From NCBI RefSeq assembly GCF_014843845.1, contig NZ_JHQS01000007.1, forward strand, positions 186,001 to 250,000: a stretch of 64,000 bases of DNA. The letters run 5' to 3'. The position numbers were made by a program, and so were the translations under genes. This document shows, piece after piece, positions 1 through 9,547 of this stretch (positions within the stretch are counted from its first letter, which is position 1; the number at the start of each line of letters is the position of its first letter). The notes beneath the pieces were generated by a model. It was not told where the DNA came from and did not search any database. It saw only the letters and a program-made list of their open reading frames with translations. Origin of the DNA: Mesorhizobium amorphae (GTDB lineage Bacteria; Pseudomonadota; Alphaproteobacteria; Rhizobiales; Rhizobiaceae).

Positions 1-414
1 AAATCCCGCGAGATCATCGTCGCCAACGCCATCGAGCAGGTGATTGCCGAGCTCAGGCTGATCGATGTCGCCGACTACATCGCCTTCATCCGGCTGGAGC
101 ATTTCGCCTGCCTGTCGGACCTGGTGGATTCGGCGGCCGAACTGTTCTTCATGGCCGGCACGCTCAGGCTCGGCCACGGCGGCGAGGCCCATGTCGACTG
201 GAGCGGCAGTCCGCGCATCGTGCTGGATCTGGAGCTCAGGCCGCCCGGCGTCACTGTCTATTTCCAGCTGACGTTGAACGAAGACAAATCGTCGGTGGCC
301 GTCAACTACGTGTCATTCGAAAAGCCGGGCGAAAACCCCGAGCACAACACCGCCTTGCTGGAGGCCGTGATCGAGCAGGCGCGCATCCGCAGGACCGAGC
401 CGCTCGCCTTCTGA
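1..414 (+). CDS. Unknown protein, C-terminal part (5' end outside window)
   Basis: The reading frame is already open at base 1, so the true start lies to the left; a GTG at 40 is an internal candidate only. The visible 137 residues are soluble and mixed alpha/beta, with no signal peptide or membrane segment and no motif I recognise. The C-terminus reads RRTEPLAF. The gene converges on the LuxR pair with about 118 bp between stops, and I see no clear terminator in that gap. The coding frame is convincing from codon usage and length, but the function is unknown. Confidence 0.6.
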   Translation, partial: KSREIIVANAIEQVIAELRLIDVADYIAFIRLEHFACLSDLVDSAAELFFMAGTLRLGHGGEAHVDWSGSPRIVLDLELRPPGVTVYFQLTLNEDKSSVAVNYVSFEKPGENPEHNTALLEAVIEQARIRRTEPLAF

Positions 415-532
415 AAATCAGACGCTTGTTGGTGGGAGCACGTCGGAGTCGCTGCGTGCACTGCGCGCTTGTCGATGTTGCCGCGCCGCCGCCGCGCCAC
501 CTTCGGTCATTTCCGAGAGCGAATTTCCAGGC

Positions 533-1303
533 CTACTCGATCAACCCCAGCCGCAGCGCCTTGGCCACCGCCTGGTTGCGGTTGACTGCGTTGAGCTTCT
601 GCGTCGACTGGGTCAAGTACTGGTTGGCGGTGTGCACCGACAGCTTCAGCAGCTTGGCGATCTCCTCGCTGGTGTTGCCGTTGGCGGTCAGCTTCAGGCA
701 TTCGAGCTCGCGCTTGGAGATCGACCGCATCCTGCCGGCGTCGCTCGGGCGCATGCGGGCGACCGCGGCAAACAGCGTGAAACTGCGTGCATGGATTTCG
801 TAGAGCGCGTCTTGCGGCAAGGCGATCTCCGAGCCCAGGAACACGACCAGCCCGCACTGGCCGCGATCGGCATGAACGGGGAAGGCAATGCCATTGGTGC
901 CTGGCGCCAAGGGTGCGGTTCGTTCCGACCAGGCGAGGTCCTTGAAGGTCTCCTGCGAGCTGGCGATGCCGTTGTCGGCCCACCAGCGCGGCGCCGTCGA
1001 AATGCGGGTGTGGCGCACCATCTCCTCGCCATTGGCGCCAGAGATGAATTTTGTCGCCACCGCCGTGCTGGGATAGTCGGAATCGAAGCAGGGGACGAGG
1101 CGTGCCCGCTCCGCCGAAGGGCTGACGAAGAACAGGCCGAAGGCCGAGGCGTTGATGTCGACGGCGATCCAGCGGCAGCGGCGCACGGCATCCGGAATGG
1201 TGACGGCGTGATGCGTTTCGGAACCGAGCGAGAAGGCACCGAACGGATTGCGCTGCTCGTTGAAAAGGGCTTCGGCCGCCTCCTTGACGTGTGCGTGTTT
1301 CAA
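533..1303 (-). CDS. LuxR-family transcriptional regulator (downstream member of pair)
   Basis: This encodes a regulator of about 256 residues with a C-terminal LuxR/FixJ-type helix-turn-helix (SKRELECLKLTANGNTSEEI, then LSVHTANQYLTQSTQKL). The N-terminal ~190 residues may be a ligand or autoinducer-binding-like domain, but no ligand can be assigned. I place the start at a TTG (1303-1301) that overlaps the TGA of the upstream luxR gene (TTGA) and has AGGAG about 10 nt upstream. The next in-frame ATG would remove much of the N-terminal domain. The pair is therefore probably translationally coupled. The frame stays open further upstream, but that part is only the shadow of the neighbouring gene. 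No luxI-type synthase is present in the window. Confidence 0.8.
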   Translation of the reverse strand: MKHAHVKEAAEALFNEQRNPFGAFSLGSETHHAVTIPDAVRRCRWIAVDINASAFGLFFVSPSAERARLVPCFDSDYPSTAVATKFISGANGEEMVRHTRISTAPRWWADNGIASSQETFKDLAWSERTAPLAPGTNGIAFPVHADRGQCGLVVFLGSEIALPQDALYEIHARSFTLFAAVARMRPSDAGRMRSISKRELECLKLTANGNTSEEIAKLLKLSVHTANQYLTQSTQKLNAVNRNQAVAKALRLGLIE

Positions 1304-2079
1304 ATGATGCCGCTCCTGATCGCCGTCGCGATGGCCATCGCGCGGTTGCTGGCCGCGAATTTCTGAATGGCGTGGGTGATGTAGCTGTTGACGGTGTTCG
1401 ACGAGACGCCAAGGATAAGCGCGACCTCGTCCGTCGTCTTGCCCTCGGACACCCAGAACAGGCATTCGCGCTCGCGGTCGGACAGTGGATCCTGCATGGC
1501 GGCGGCGGCGATCAGCTGCGGGATGGTGGAGAGCGCGTAGCAGCACTTCAACTGAGCCTTCATCAGCGCCGGCTGGTCGATCTTGCCCGGTTCGGCAGCT
1601 GAAAACAGTGCGAACAGACGCTGGCGACCGACGTTCAGCCTGAGCGAGTAGATCTCGGCATGGCCGAGCACGTCGAGAAGCCGAGCCTCCTCGCCGGTGA
1701 GCAGTCCACCGGTGTCGGGGGCATGGGCTGCCACCAGCGCCTGCGGGCGGATGCCGGGCGCCGCGGTCAGCGGACCCTGGGCGAGGCCGCCGATCAGCCG
1801 TTTGCCGATGAGCTCGATGGCGTCGAAAATCCAGTTGGAGGACACGATGCGCGCGTCGTTGCGGTCTTGGTCGTGGACGATGGCGACGAGCATGTAGCTG
1901 TCGGCGCCGATCTCTGCGGCAAGCTGCATGAAAAAGCTGGTGAGGTCGCCGCGAGACGCAAGGCGCGATGGTTCGGATTGGAGAAGCGCGGCGGGACTGC
2001 CCATTTTTATGCTTTGGCCGGAATCGATCCATGTGCCCGGTGCTGGCTTTGCCAGCGGCCGAACCCGAATACGCATCAC
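1300..2079 (-). CDS. LuxR-family transcriptional regulator (upstream member of pair)
   Basis: This encodes up to 259 residues and ends in a LuxR-type helix-turn-helix (LSDRERECLFWVSEGKTTDE, then LGVSSNTVNSYITHAIQKFA). The N-terminal part is a soluble sensor-like domain (LTSFFMQLAAEIGADSYMLV). The start is uncertain: GTG 2079 and ATG 2076 give the longest forms, while ATG at 2004 (MGSPAALL) gives 234 residues. None has a good Shine-Dalgarno sequence. The gene sits head-on to nothing and directly upstream of a second LuxR gene, with which it overlaps by 4 nt. Paired solo LuxR proteins often bind plant or bacterial small molecules; that is family knowledge, and no ligand can be read here. Confidence 0.8.
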   Translation of the reverse strand: MMRIRVRPLAKPAPGTWIDSGQSIKMGSPAALLQSEPSRLASRGDLTSFFMQLAAEIGADSYMLVAIVHDQDRNDARIVSSNWIFDAIELIGKRLIGGLAQGPLTAAPGIRPQALVAAHAPDTGGLLTGEEARLLDVLGHAEIYSLRLNVGRQRLFALFSAAEPGKIDQPALMKAQLKCCYALSTIPQLIAAAAMQDPLSDRERECLFWVSEGKTTDEVALILGVSSNTVNSYITHAIQKFAASNRAMAIATAIRSGII

Positions 2080-2459
2080 TTTGACGAAGACACACTCTGG
2101 GCGCGGTCAGCGCCCAACCATGCCGAATCCATTCAGGGAACGCGAAGCCGTCCGCGTCTGGTGCCGGACGATGCCGGTACTTGAGACTTTGGGTTGGTCG
2201 CCGCGCCCCCCAAGGACCGGCTGATTCGGGTCTAATCTACCCGCAGATGAATCCGACATCAAACGCGATTTGACAAAATCGAATCCGATGGACTCGGGTC
2301 GCGACTCAGCGGCCGTTTCATGCAGCCTTCGGCCGGATTTTTCGACGGAAAAGCAGGGGCCGGTGCGGGCCGGCGGTATCGGCGGGCGCCTGATTCCGGT
2401 AGGATTTGCGGGAGCGGCAAAGGATGGGCGTCCATGCCGGCGACTTTGCGGGGGCAACA
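2080..2459. other. Intergenic region between luxR pair and TMEM43-like gene
   Basis: About 380 bp separate the two divergent genes and should hold both promoters. A TTGACA hexamer at about 2270 points towards the plus-strand gene, but I find no convincing -10 at 16-18 bp. A GGATTCGG / GAATCC partial repeat is present. I see no ORF with coding character, no RNA gene and no strong hairpin. Confidence 0.4.
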
Positions 2460-3653
2460 ATGAGCGATTCATTTCGGGAAGTGACATCCGTTTCGTGGTT
2501 CGGGCGGATCAAGCGCGCTCTGGGCGGGGTGGTCTTCGGGCTGCTGTTGATCGTGCTGATGGTCATCGGTCTGTTCTGGAACGAGGGCCGCGCGGTGCAG
2601 ACGGCGCGCTCGCTGGCCGAGGGGTCGGGCGCCGTCGTCTCGGTCAGCGCCGACAGCGTCGATGCCGGCAATGACGGCAAGCTCGTGCATGTCACCGGAC
2701 CAGTAACGGCGGACAGCGGCCTTGCCGATCCGGCTTTCGGCATTGCGGCGCAAGGGCTGCGCCTGTCACGCAGCGTCGAGATGTATCAGTGGAAGGAAGA
2801 GCAGAAGTCGGAGACGACGAAGAAGCTTGGCGGCGGCGAGGAGACGGTGACGACCTACAGCTATTCCAGGGTGTGGGACGACAGCCAGATCGATTCCTCG
2901 AATTTCAAGAAGCCGGACGGCCATCAGAATCCTCCGATGGCGATCCACAGCAGGACCTTCCAGATTCCGGACGGCAAGCTCGGCGCCTTCATGCTCGACA
3001 CGCCGGTGCTCGATCGCATCGAAGGCGACAAGGAATTTTCGCTGTCGTCCAGCCAGGCGGCCGCGATCAAGGCCGCCTATACCGGGACAAAGCCCGTCGG
3101 CGTCGTCGATGGCGGGATCTACCTCGGCGCCGATGCGACATCGCCGGCGCTGGGCGACTATCGCATCGGTTACGACCTGGCGCCGCTCGGTGTAATCAGC
3201 ATCGTCGCGCGCCAGACCGGCAGCCAGTTCGAACCCTATCAGACGGTGGCGGGCGACCAGTTGCTCATGGTCGATACCGGCGACGTGCCGGCCGGAAAAA
3301 TGTTCGCCGACGCGGTCTCGGAAAACACATTGATTACCTGGCTGTTGCGTGCCGCCGGTCTGCTGCTGCTGACGATCGGCTTCGCCCTGCTGCTTGGCCC
3401 GATCGGCGTCATCCTCGACGTCATTCCGTTCCTCGGCAGCATCGCACGGATGGGCACCGGCATCATCGCCTTCTTCCTGGCGATCCTGGTCGGCACGACG
3501 ACGATTGCCATCGCCTGGTTCTGGTACCGGCCGCTTCTGGCGGCAGGCATACTGGCGGCAGGCCTCATCGCCGCGGCGGCGGTCTACTATCTCGGCCGGT
3601 CGCGCAGACCGGCCGCTCCGGCAGCCGCGCCAGGCGTTGGCGCCCCGACCTGA
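2460..3653 (+). CDS. TMEM43 family membrane protein
   Basis: This encodes 397 residues starting MSDSFREVTSVSW, the usual TMEM43-family opening. I chose ATG 2460, preceded by GGGGG, over an upstream in-frame ATG at 2406. One transmembrane helix lies near residues 20-40 (GVVFGLLLIVLMVIGLFW). A long extracytoplasmic domain follows, with a charged EEQKSETTKKLGGGEETVTT stretch. The C-terminus has three hydrophobic helices in roughly residues 290-385. The human homologue is an inner nuclear membrane protein; the bacterial role is unknown. It stands alone and converges on the deacetylase gene across a hairpin. Confidence 0.85.
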   Translation: MSDSFREVTSVSWFGRIKRALGGVVFGLLLIVLMVIGLFWNEGRAVQTARSLAEGSGAVVSVSADSVDAGNDGKLVHVTGPVTADSGLADPAFGIAAQGLRLSRSVEMYQWKEEQKSETTKKLGGGEETVTTYSYSRVWDDSQIDSSNFKKPDGHQNPPMAIHSRTFQIPDGKLGAFMLDTPVLDRIEGDKEFSLSSSQAAAIKAAYTGTKPVGVVDGGIYLGADATSPALGDYRIGYDLAPLGVISIVARQTGSQFEPYQTVAGDQLLMVDTGDVPAGKMFADAVSENTLITWLLRAAGLLLLTIGFALLLGPIGVILDVIPFLGSIARMGTGIIAFFLAILVGTTTIAIAWFWYRPLLAAGILAAGLIAAAAVYYLGRSRRPAAPAAAPGVGAPT

Positions 3654-3662
3654 TCGCGAGAG

Positions 3663-3683
3663 CCGGGCGGGGTTGCCGCCCGG
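3663..3683. terminator. Bidirectional hairpin between convergent genes
   Basis: CCGGGCGG and CCGCCCGG form a perfect 8-bp stem around the loop GGTTG, followed on the plus strand by a T-containing stretch (TCTTGGCTGTT). It lies in the 39-bp gap between two convergent stop codons, so it probably terminates both transcripts. Confidence 0.6.
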
Positions 3684-3692
3684 TCTTGGCTG

Positions 3693-4724
<1,032 letters not shown>

Positions 4725-4893
4725 TTTGGGAGTTGGCTCGCTCTTCGGGTTGCGTGTCTGCGGGTCTCTCGCTGCTTTGTGACAGAGAGTTTCGGTGTCG
4801 CCAAGGGCCATAGCGAATTGTTGCTTGGGGGCAGCACGGGATGGCTTGCCAGACGCCAATTCTCTGCTAGCCTAGCTCAAACGGGAGAAAATT

Positions 4894-6558
4894 ATGCCGC
4901 CATCGGCCGATCTGATTGTCGAGAATGCCAGCATTTTGACGATGGATCCCGATACCCCCCGCGCCGAGGCGATCGCCATCAAGGGCGGTGACATCATTGC
5001 GATCGCAGATCGCGCCAGGGTGCTGGACTACAAAGGCCCGGGCACCCGCGTCATCGACGCCGGCGGCGGCTCCGTCCTGCCCGGCTTCATCGAAGCGCAT
5101 ATGCATCTTTTCGGCGGCGCGGCCGAACTCGACAATCTGCATCTTGCAGGCGTGCATGGCTTCGATGCCTTGCGCGACGCGATCCGCCCCTATGCGTCGG
5201 CGCGGCCCAACGCCAGACTGCTGCTCGGCGCCGGGGTCGATTACTCCATCCTGTCGAGCGATGAGCCGGTCACACGTCATCATCTCGACCGCATCATTCC
5301 GGACCGGCCCTTCGCCATGTCGGCTTCCGATCACCACACGATGTGGGCGAACACCAAGGCGCTGGAGCAGGCGGGCATCCTGCATGGCAGGCAGTTGGGG
5401 CCGGGCAACGAGATCGTGATGGGAGCGGACGGGCTTGCCGCCGGCGAGCTGCGCGAGGGCGAGGCATTCGGCCCGATCCTGGAGCACTTCGGGCAGAACC
5501 GCACGCGGCTCGGTCTTACGGGCGGCGAGCCGGAGCCCTATCCATCCGCTGAAGAACTCGCTTCCGACCGCGACCTGATGCACCGCGGGCTTCAGTGGTG
5601 CGCCCAGCACGGCATTACGTCGATCCAGAACATGGACGGCAATCTCTACCAGCTCGAGCTGCTTGCCGGCCTGGAAGAAGAAGGGCGGCTGCTCTGCCGG
5701 ACGAAGATCCCGTTCCACTTCAAGAATTTCATGACGCTGGACATTCTGGAAAAAGCCTCGCGTATGGCCGCGGCCTACAAATCCGAATGGCTGTCGTCGG
5801 GTATGGTCAAGGTCTTCTATGACGGCGTGCTCGATTCATGGACCGCCGTGATGGTCGACGACTATGCCGACCGGCCGGGCTGGCGCGGCGAGCCGCTGTT
5901 CACGCCAGAGCACTTCGCGCAAGTGGCGGTGGAAGCTGACAGGCGCGGCCTGCAGATCGCCGTGCATTCGATCGGCGACGGCGCGGTGCGGGCCGTGCTC
6001 GACGGCTACCAGGCGGCGCAGAAGGCGAACTGCAAGCGCGACAGCCGGCACCGGGTCGAGCATATCGAGGTCACCACCCCCTCGGACGTGCCGCGGTTTG
6101 CCGAACTCGGCGTCATCGCTTCGATGCAGCCGCCGCATCCGCCCGGCGCCATGAACTTCCCGCTGGAGCCGACGCTTTCGCGCATCGGCCGCGAGAAGTG
6201 GCCGCTGAGCTATGCCTGGCGCACCCTGAAAAATGCCGGTGCGCGTGTCGTGTTCGCGTCCGACTGGCCGGTCTCGCCGGTAGATCCGATCCTGGGCATC
6301 CAGGCGGCGGTGATGCGCAAACCTTGGGCAGAGGGGCTGCCGGACCAGAGCTTCTCGCTGCATGAATCGATTGCCGGCTACACGGTGGAAGGGGCCTATG
6401 CCGAGTTCATGGAACATCGCAAGGGCCGCCTGAAGCCGGGCTACATGGCCGATCTCGTGGTGCTGTCGGCCGATATCGAGGCAACTGCACCGGAAGCGCT
6501 GCATACGGTGCGACCGGTGACGACCATCTGTGGAGGCAAGATCACCTATCAAGCCTGA
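4894..6558 (+). CDS. YtcJ-type amidohydrolase
   Basis: This encodes 554 residues of the metal-dependent amidohydrolase superfamily, YtcJ branch. The first metal motif is His-Met-His in GFIEAHMHLF (near residue 70). Later come HSIGDGAV, HRVEHIEV and the Asp of SDWPVSP, which match the beta-barrel metal and catalytic positions. There is no signal peptide, so it is cytoplasmic. GGGAG lies 6 nt before the ATG. It precedes the polyamine-type ABC operon by 62 bp and may be co-transcribed with it, which would make it the hydrolase of an imported amide. The substrate cannot be read from the sequence. Confidence 0.88.
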   Translation: MPPSADLIVENASILTMDPDTPRAEAIAIKGGDIIAIADRARVLDYKGPGTRVIDAGGGSVLPGFIEAHMHLFGGAAELDNLHLAGVHGFDALRDAIRPYASARPNARLLLGAGVDYSILSSDEPVTRHHLDRIIPDRPFAMSASDHHTMWANTKALEQAGILHGRQLGPGNEIVMGADGLAAGELREGEAFGPILEHFGQNRTRLGLTGGEPEPYPSAEELASDRDLMHRGLQWCAQHGITSIQNMDGNLYQLELLAGLEEEGRLLCRTKIPFHFKNFMTLDILEKASRMAAAYKSEWLSSGMVKVFYDGVLDSWTAVMVDDYADRPGWRGEPLFTPEHFAQVAVEADRRGLQIAVHSIGDGAVRAVLDGYQAAQKANCKRDSRHRVEHIEVTTPSDVPRFAELGVIASMQPPHPPGAMNFPLEPTLSRIGREKWPLSYAWRTLKNAGARVVFASDWPVSPVDPILGIQAAVMRKPWAEGLPDQSFSLHESIAGYTVEGAYAEFMEHRKGRLKPGYMADLVVLSADIEATAPEALHTVRPVTTICGGKITYQA

Positions 6559-6620
6559 CAGGCATGGGAATTGCCTTTTAGATCAAGGTCCAGCTCTACA
6601 GTTGCCAAGCCGATTGGCTT

Positions 6621-7784
6621 GTGATGACAATTAAACCGGAACAAAACCTGCCGCCAAGAGCAGGCTTTCTCAATGGGGTAATCGTGCCGGAACAACCGGG
6701 TAAGAATGCAATCGAGGTGCGTGGCGTCCGCAAGGTGTTCGGCACCGGAGAGGCGCAAGTCGCCGCGCTGGACACCGTCTCCGTTGCCATCCGCGAAAAT
6801 GAGTTCTTCACGCTGCTTGGGCCGTCCGGCTGCGGAAAGACGACGCTTCTGAGGCTGATCGCCGGCTTCGACTTTCCGAGCGAAGGCGAGATCCTGCTCT
6901 ACGGCGAGGACATCGCACCGCTGCCGCCGTTCAAGCGGCCGGTCAACACCGTGTTCCAGTCCTATGCGCTGTTCCCGCATATGACGGTGGCGCAGAATAT
7001 CGGTTTCGGCCTGGAGATGCTGGGCAAGCCGAAAGCCGAGATCCAGGCCCGCGTCGCCCAGATGCTGAAGCTGGTCAAGATGGAGGCCCTCGCCGGTCGC
7101 CGCACCAGCCAGATCTCCGGCGGCCAGCAGCAGCGCGTGGCACTCGCGCGGGCACTCGCGCCGCAGCCGAAAGTGCTGCTGCTCGACGAGCCTTTGTCGG
7201 CCCTCGACTACAAGCTGCGCAAGGAAATGCAGATCGAGCTGAAGCGGCTGCAGCACGAGACCGGCATCACCTTCATCTTCGTCACCCACGACCAGGAGGA
7301 AGCGCTGACCATGTCCGACCGCATCGCGGTGATGTCGTCGGGCAAGATCCTGCAGGTCGGCGCGCCGCGCGACATCTATGACCGTCCGGCCGAGCGTTTC
7401 GTCGCCGACTTCATCGGCGAGACCAACTTCCTCAAGGGCACCGTGGTGTCGAAGAAATCCGGCGTCGCGACGGTAAAGCTTGCCTCCGACGCAACGGTTG
7501 CGGCCGGGTTCCCCGAAGGTTTCGATCCTTCCGGCGCCGTGACGGTCGTGGTGCGGCCCGAGCATGCGGATCTGATCGTCGATGCAGCCAAGGGTACGGT
7601 CGCGGGAATTTTGGCCAATGTCGTCTATTTCGGCACCGACACCCACTACCACGTCAAGCTCGACGGCGGTGACAACTTCATCGTGCGCCACCAGAACAGC
7701 CGGTCCGGCGCGGTGGCATTCGCGCCAGGCGCCAAGGTGGGCATCGTGTTCGAGGACGACGGCGCCCGGATCTTGAGGGACTGA
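6621..7784 (+). CDS. Spermidine/putrescine-type ABC transporter ATP-binding protein
   Basis: This encodes 387 residues and resembles PotA/PotG. Walker A is GPSGCGKT (residues 67-74), the signature is [15 protein letters not shown], Walker B is [12 protein letters not shown] and the switch His is in FVTHDQ. The C-terminal third is a TOBE domain ([11 protein letters not shown]). Consecutive GTG (6621) and ATG (6624) codons are both possible starts; a later GTG after LNGVI is less likely. The stop overlaps the next start (TGATG), so it is translationally coupled to the first permease. It energises import through the two permeases that follow. Confidence 0.92.
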   Translation: MMTIKPEQNLPPRAGFLNGVIVPEQPGKNAIEVRGVRKVFGTGEAQVAALDTVSVAIRENEFFTLLGPSGCGKTTLLRLIAGFDFPSEGEILLYGEDIAPLPPFKRPVNTVFQSYALFPHMTVAQNIGFGLEMLGKPKAEIQARVAQMLKLVKMEALAGRRTSQISGGQQQRVALARALAPQPKVLLLDEPLSALDYKLRKEMQIELKRLQHETGITFIFVTHDQEEALTMSDRIAVMSSGKILQVGAPRDIYDRPAERFVADFIGETNFLKGTVVSKKSGVATVKLASDATVAAGFPEGFDPSGAVTVVVRPEHADLIVDAAKGTVAGILANVVYFGTDTHYHVKLDGGDNFIVRHQNSRSGAVAFAPGAKVGIVFEDDGARILRD

Positions 7785-8713
7785 TGTCGATCACCCTTTC
7801 AAAAGCTGCGATGTTCGAAGCCCAGGCGGAAAAGGCCACCAGCTGGCGCAACCGTCTGCTTGCGCTGCCGGCTTTGGTCATCATCGGCATTTTCGGCGTG
7901 CTGCCGCTGCTGATAATCTTCGTCTATTCGTTTCTCCAGGCTGCACCCTACGGTGGCGTGCAATGGAAGTTCTCGACCGACGCCTATCTGAACTTCCTGT
8001 TCCAGCGCGATATTTTCGACGACACCCTGCAGTTCACGCCGGACTTCCTGATCATCTACCTGCGCTCGTTTCTGTATGCCGTGGTGACGACGGTGATCTG
8101 CCTGCTGCTTGGTTTTCCGACCGCCTATTTCATGGCGACGCGGCCGCCGGCGCAGCGCAACTGGTGGGTGCTTTTGATCACCATTCCGTTCTGGTCGAAC
8201 CTTCTTGTGCGTACGCTGGCGATCATGTTCATCATCCGCGACGAGGGCCTCATCAACAATGCGCTGATGGGACTTGGTTTGATCGAGAAGCCGATCACCA
8301 TGCTCTACACCAACTTCGCCATCCAGCTCGGCCTGCTCTACTCGTTCCTGCCGTTCATGATCCTGCCGCTCTATTCCAGCCTGGAAAAGCTGGATTTCAG
8401 GCTGGTCGAGGCCGCGAACGACCTCTACGCGACGCGGCGGCAGGTTCTCTGGCGGGTAATCATTCCGCTGTCGCTGCCCGGCATCATCGCCGGCTGCCTG
8501 CTGGTCTTCATTCCGGCCCTCGGCGCCTATGTGACGCCGCTGATCCTTGGCGGCGGCATCCATTTGATGATCGGCGATCTCATCGCCCAGCAGTTCGGCT
8601 CCGGACGCAACTGGCCGCTTGGCTGCGCCCAGGCGCTGATCCTGATGGCCGCGGTGCTGGTCGCGCTCTATTTCTACGTCCGCAACACGTCGGGGAAGAT
8701 CCAGCATGGCTGA
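7784..8713 (+). CDS. Polyamine-type ABC transporter permease (PotB-like)
   Basis: This encodes 309 residues with about six transmembrane helices. The first is LLALPALVIIGIFGVLPLLI. The cytoplasmic EAA-type loop that contacts the ATPase is EAANDLYATRRQVLWRVIIP near residues 205-230. It overlaps the ATPase gene by 1 nt and the next permease by 8 nt, so the three are tightly coupled. The C-terminus FYVRNTSGKIQHG is cytoplasmic. Family assignment is secure; the solute is inferred from its polyamine-type partners. Confidence 0.92.
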   Translation: MSITLSKAAMFEAQAEKATSWRNRLLALPALVIIGIFGVLPLLIIFVYSFLQAAPYGGVQWKFSTDAYLNFLFQRDIFDDTLQFTPDFLIIYLRSFLYAVVTTVICLLLGFPTAYFMATRPPAQRNWWVLLITIPFWSNLLVRTLAIMFIIRDEGLINNALMGLGLIEKPITMLYTNFAIQLGLLYSFLPFMILPLYSSLEKLDFRLVEAANDLYATRRQVLWRVIIPLSLPGIIAGCLLVFIPALGAYVTPLILGGGIHLMIGDLIAQQFGSGRNWPLGCAQALILMAAVLVALYFYVRNTSGKIQHG

Positions 8714-9518
8714 CCCCCGCACCATCGACATCAAGGACCAGCCGGGCTTCCGCTCGATCGCCATCCTTTGCCTGTGCGTGCTTTACGTGCCGATCCTGAT
8801 CCTGATGATCTTTTCGTTCAACACGGGTTCGCTCGTCACCCATTGGGAGGGTGTCGGGTTCGGCTGGTACGGCAGTGCGCTGCTCAACGAGGAATTCCAC
8901 CGCGCCGCCCAGAACACGCTGATCATCTCGACGAGCGCGACCATCATTTCGACGATCGTCGCAACACTGGCGGCGATCGGCATGACAAGGGTGAAACCGT
9001 GGCGCGGGCTTCCGGCCGCCTTCATGGTGATAAACCTGCCGCTGATGGTCCCCGAGATCATCACGGCGGTAGCGACCTTGTCCTTCTTCGCCCTGATCGC
9101 CGGGGCCTTCGGGTTGAATTTCGGCATTGGCAATCTGATCCTCGCCCACACCGTCTTTTGCATTCCTTTCGCCTATATGCCGATCAGGGCGCGTCTCGAG
9201 GACATGGACCTGACTCTCGAGGCCGCCGCGGCCGATCTCTACGCCACGCCGTGGCATGCGTTCCGCCGCATAACGCTGCCCTTGCTCGTCCCCGGTATCA
9301 TGTCGGGTGCCGCGCTCGCCTTCATCGTGTCCTTCGACGATTTCACCATCACGCAGCTCGTCGCCGGTCCCGGCCAGACGACGCTGCCGCTCTACATCTG
9401 GAACCAGATCAGGCGGCCGATGACGCCGGAGATCAATGCCATCTCCACCATCCTGCTGCTGGTCTCGATCCTCTTCGTCTCGGTATCGTTCCTGATCGCG
9501 CGCCGGCGCGCCAAATGA
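8706..9518 (+). CDS. Polyamine-type ABC transporter permease (PotC-like)
   Basis: This encodes 270 residues with about six membrane helices, starting with SIAILCLCVLYVPILILMIF. The EAA loop is EAAAADLYATPWHAFRRITL, and the PotC-like segment SFDDFTITQLVAGPG follows it. The C-terminal RRRAK is cytoplasmic. The ATG lies inside the 3' end of the preceding permease gene. It forms the second half of the membrane channel and is followed 29 bp later by the binding-protein gene. Confidence 0.92.
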   Translation: MADPRTIDIKDQPGFRSIAILCLCVLYVPILILMIFSFNTGSLVTHWEGVGFGWYGSALLNEEFHRAAQNTLIISTSATIISTIVATLAAIGMTRVKPWRGLPAAFMVINLPLMVPEIITAVATLSFFALIAGAFGLNFGIGNLILAHTVFCIPFAYMPIRARLEDMDLTLEAAAADLYATPWHAFRRITLPLLVPGIMSGAALAFIVSFDDFTITQLVAGPGQTTLPLYIWNQIRRPMTPEINAISTILLLVSILFVSVSFLIARRRAK

Positions 9519-9547
9519 ATAATAATGGGAAGGCAAAGGAGAACAAA

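Noticed and set aside
533-2095. A single long minus-strand frame that would fuse both LuxR regions into a 520-residue protein
   Set aside because: Its N-terminal two-thirds are Arg/Ala-rich shadow of the upstream LuxR gene, which has a proper helix-turn-helix in another frame. Only the C-terminal part is real, and it has its own TTG start with AGGAG.
8768-9547. A long N-terminal extension to the polyamine-type binding protein
   Set aside because: The extension is the out-of-frame shadow of the permease gene. A signal peptide and a ribosome site support ATG 9548 as the start.
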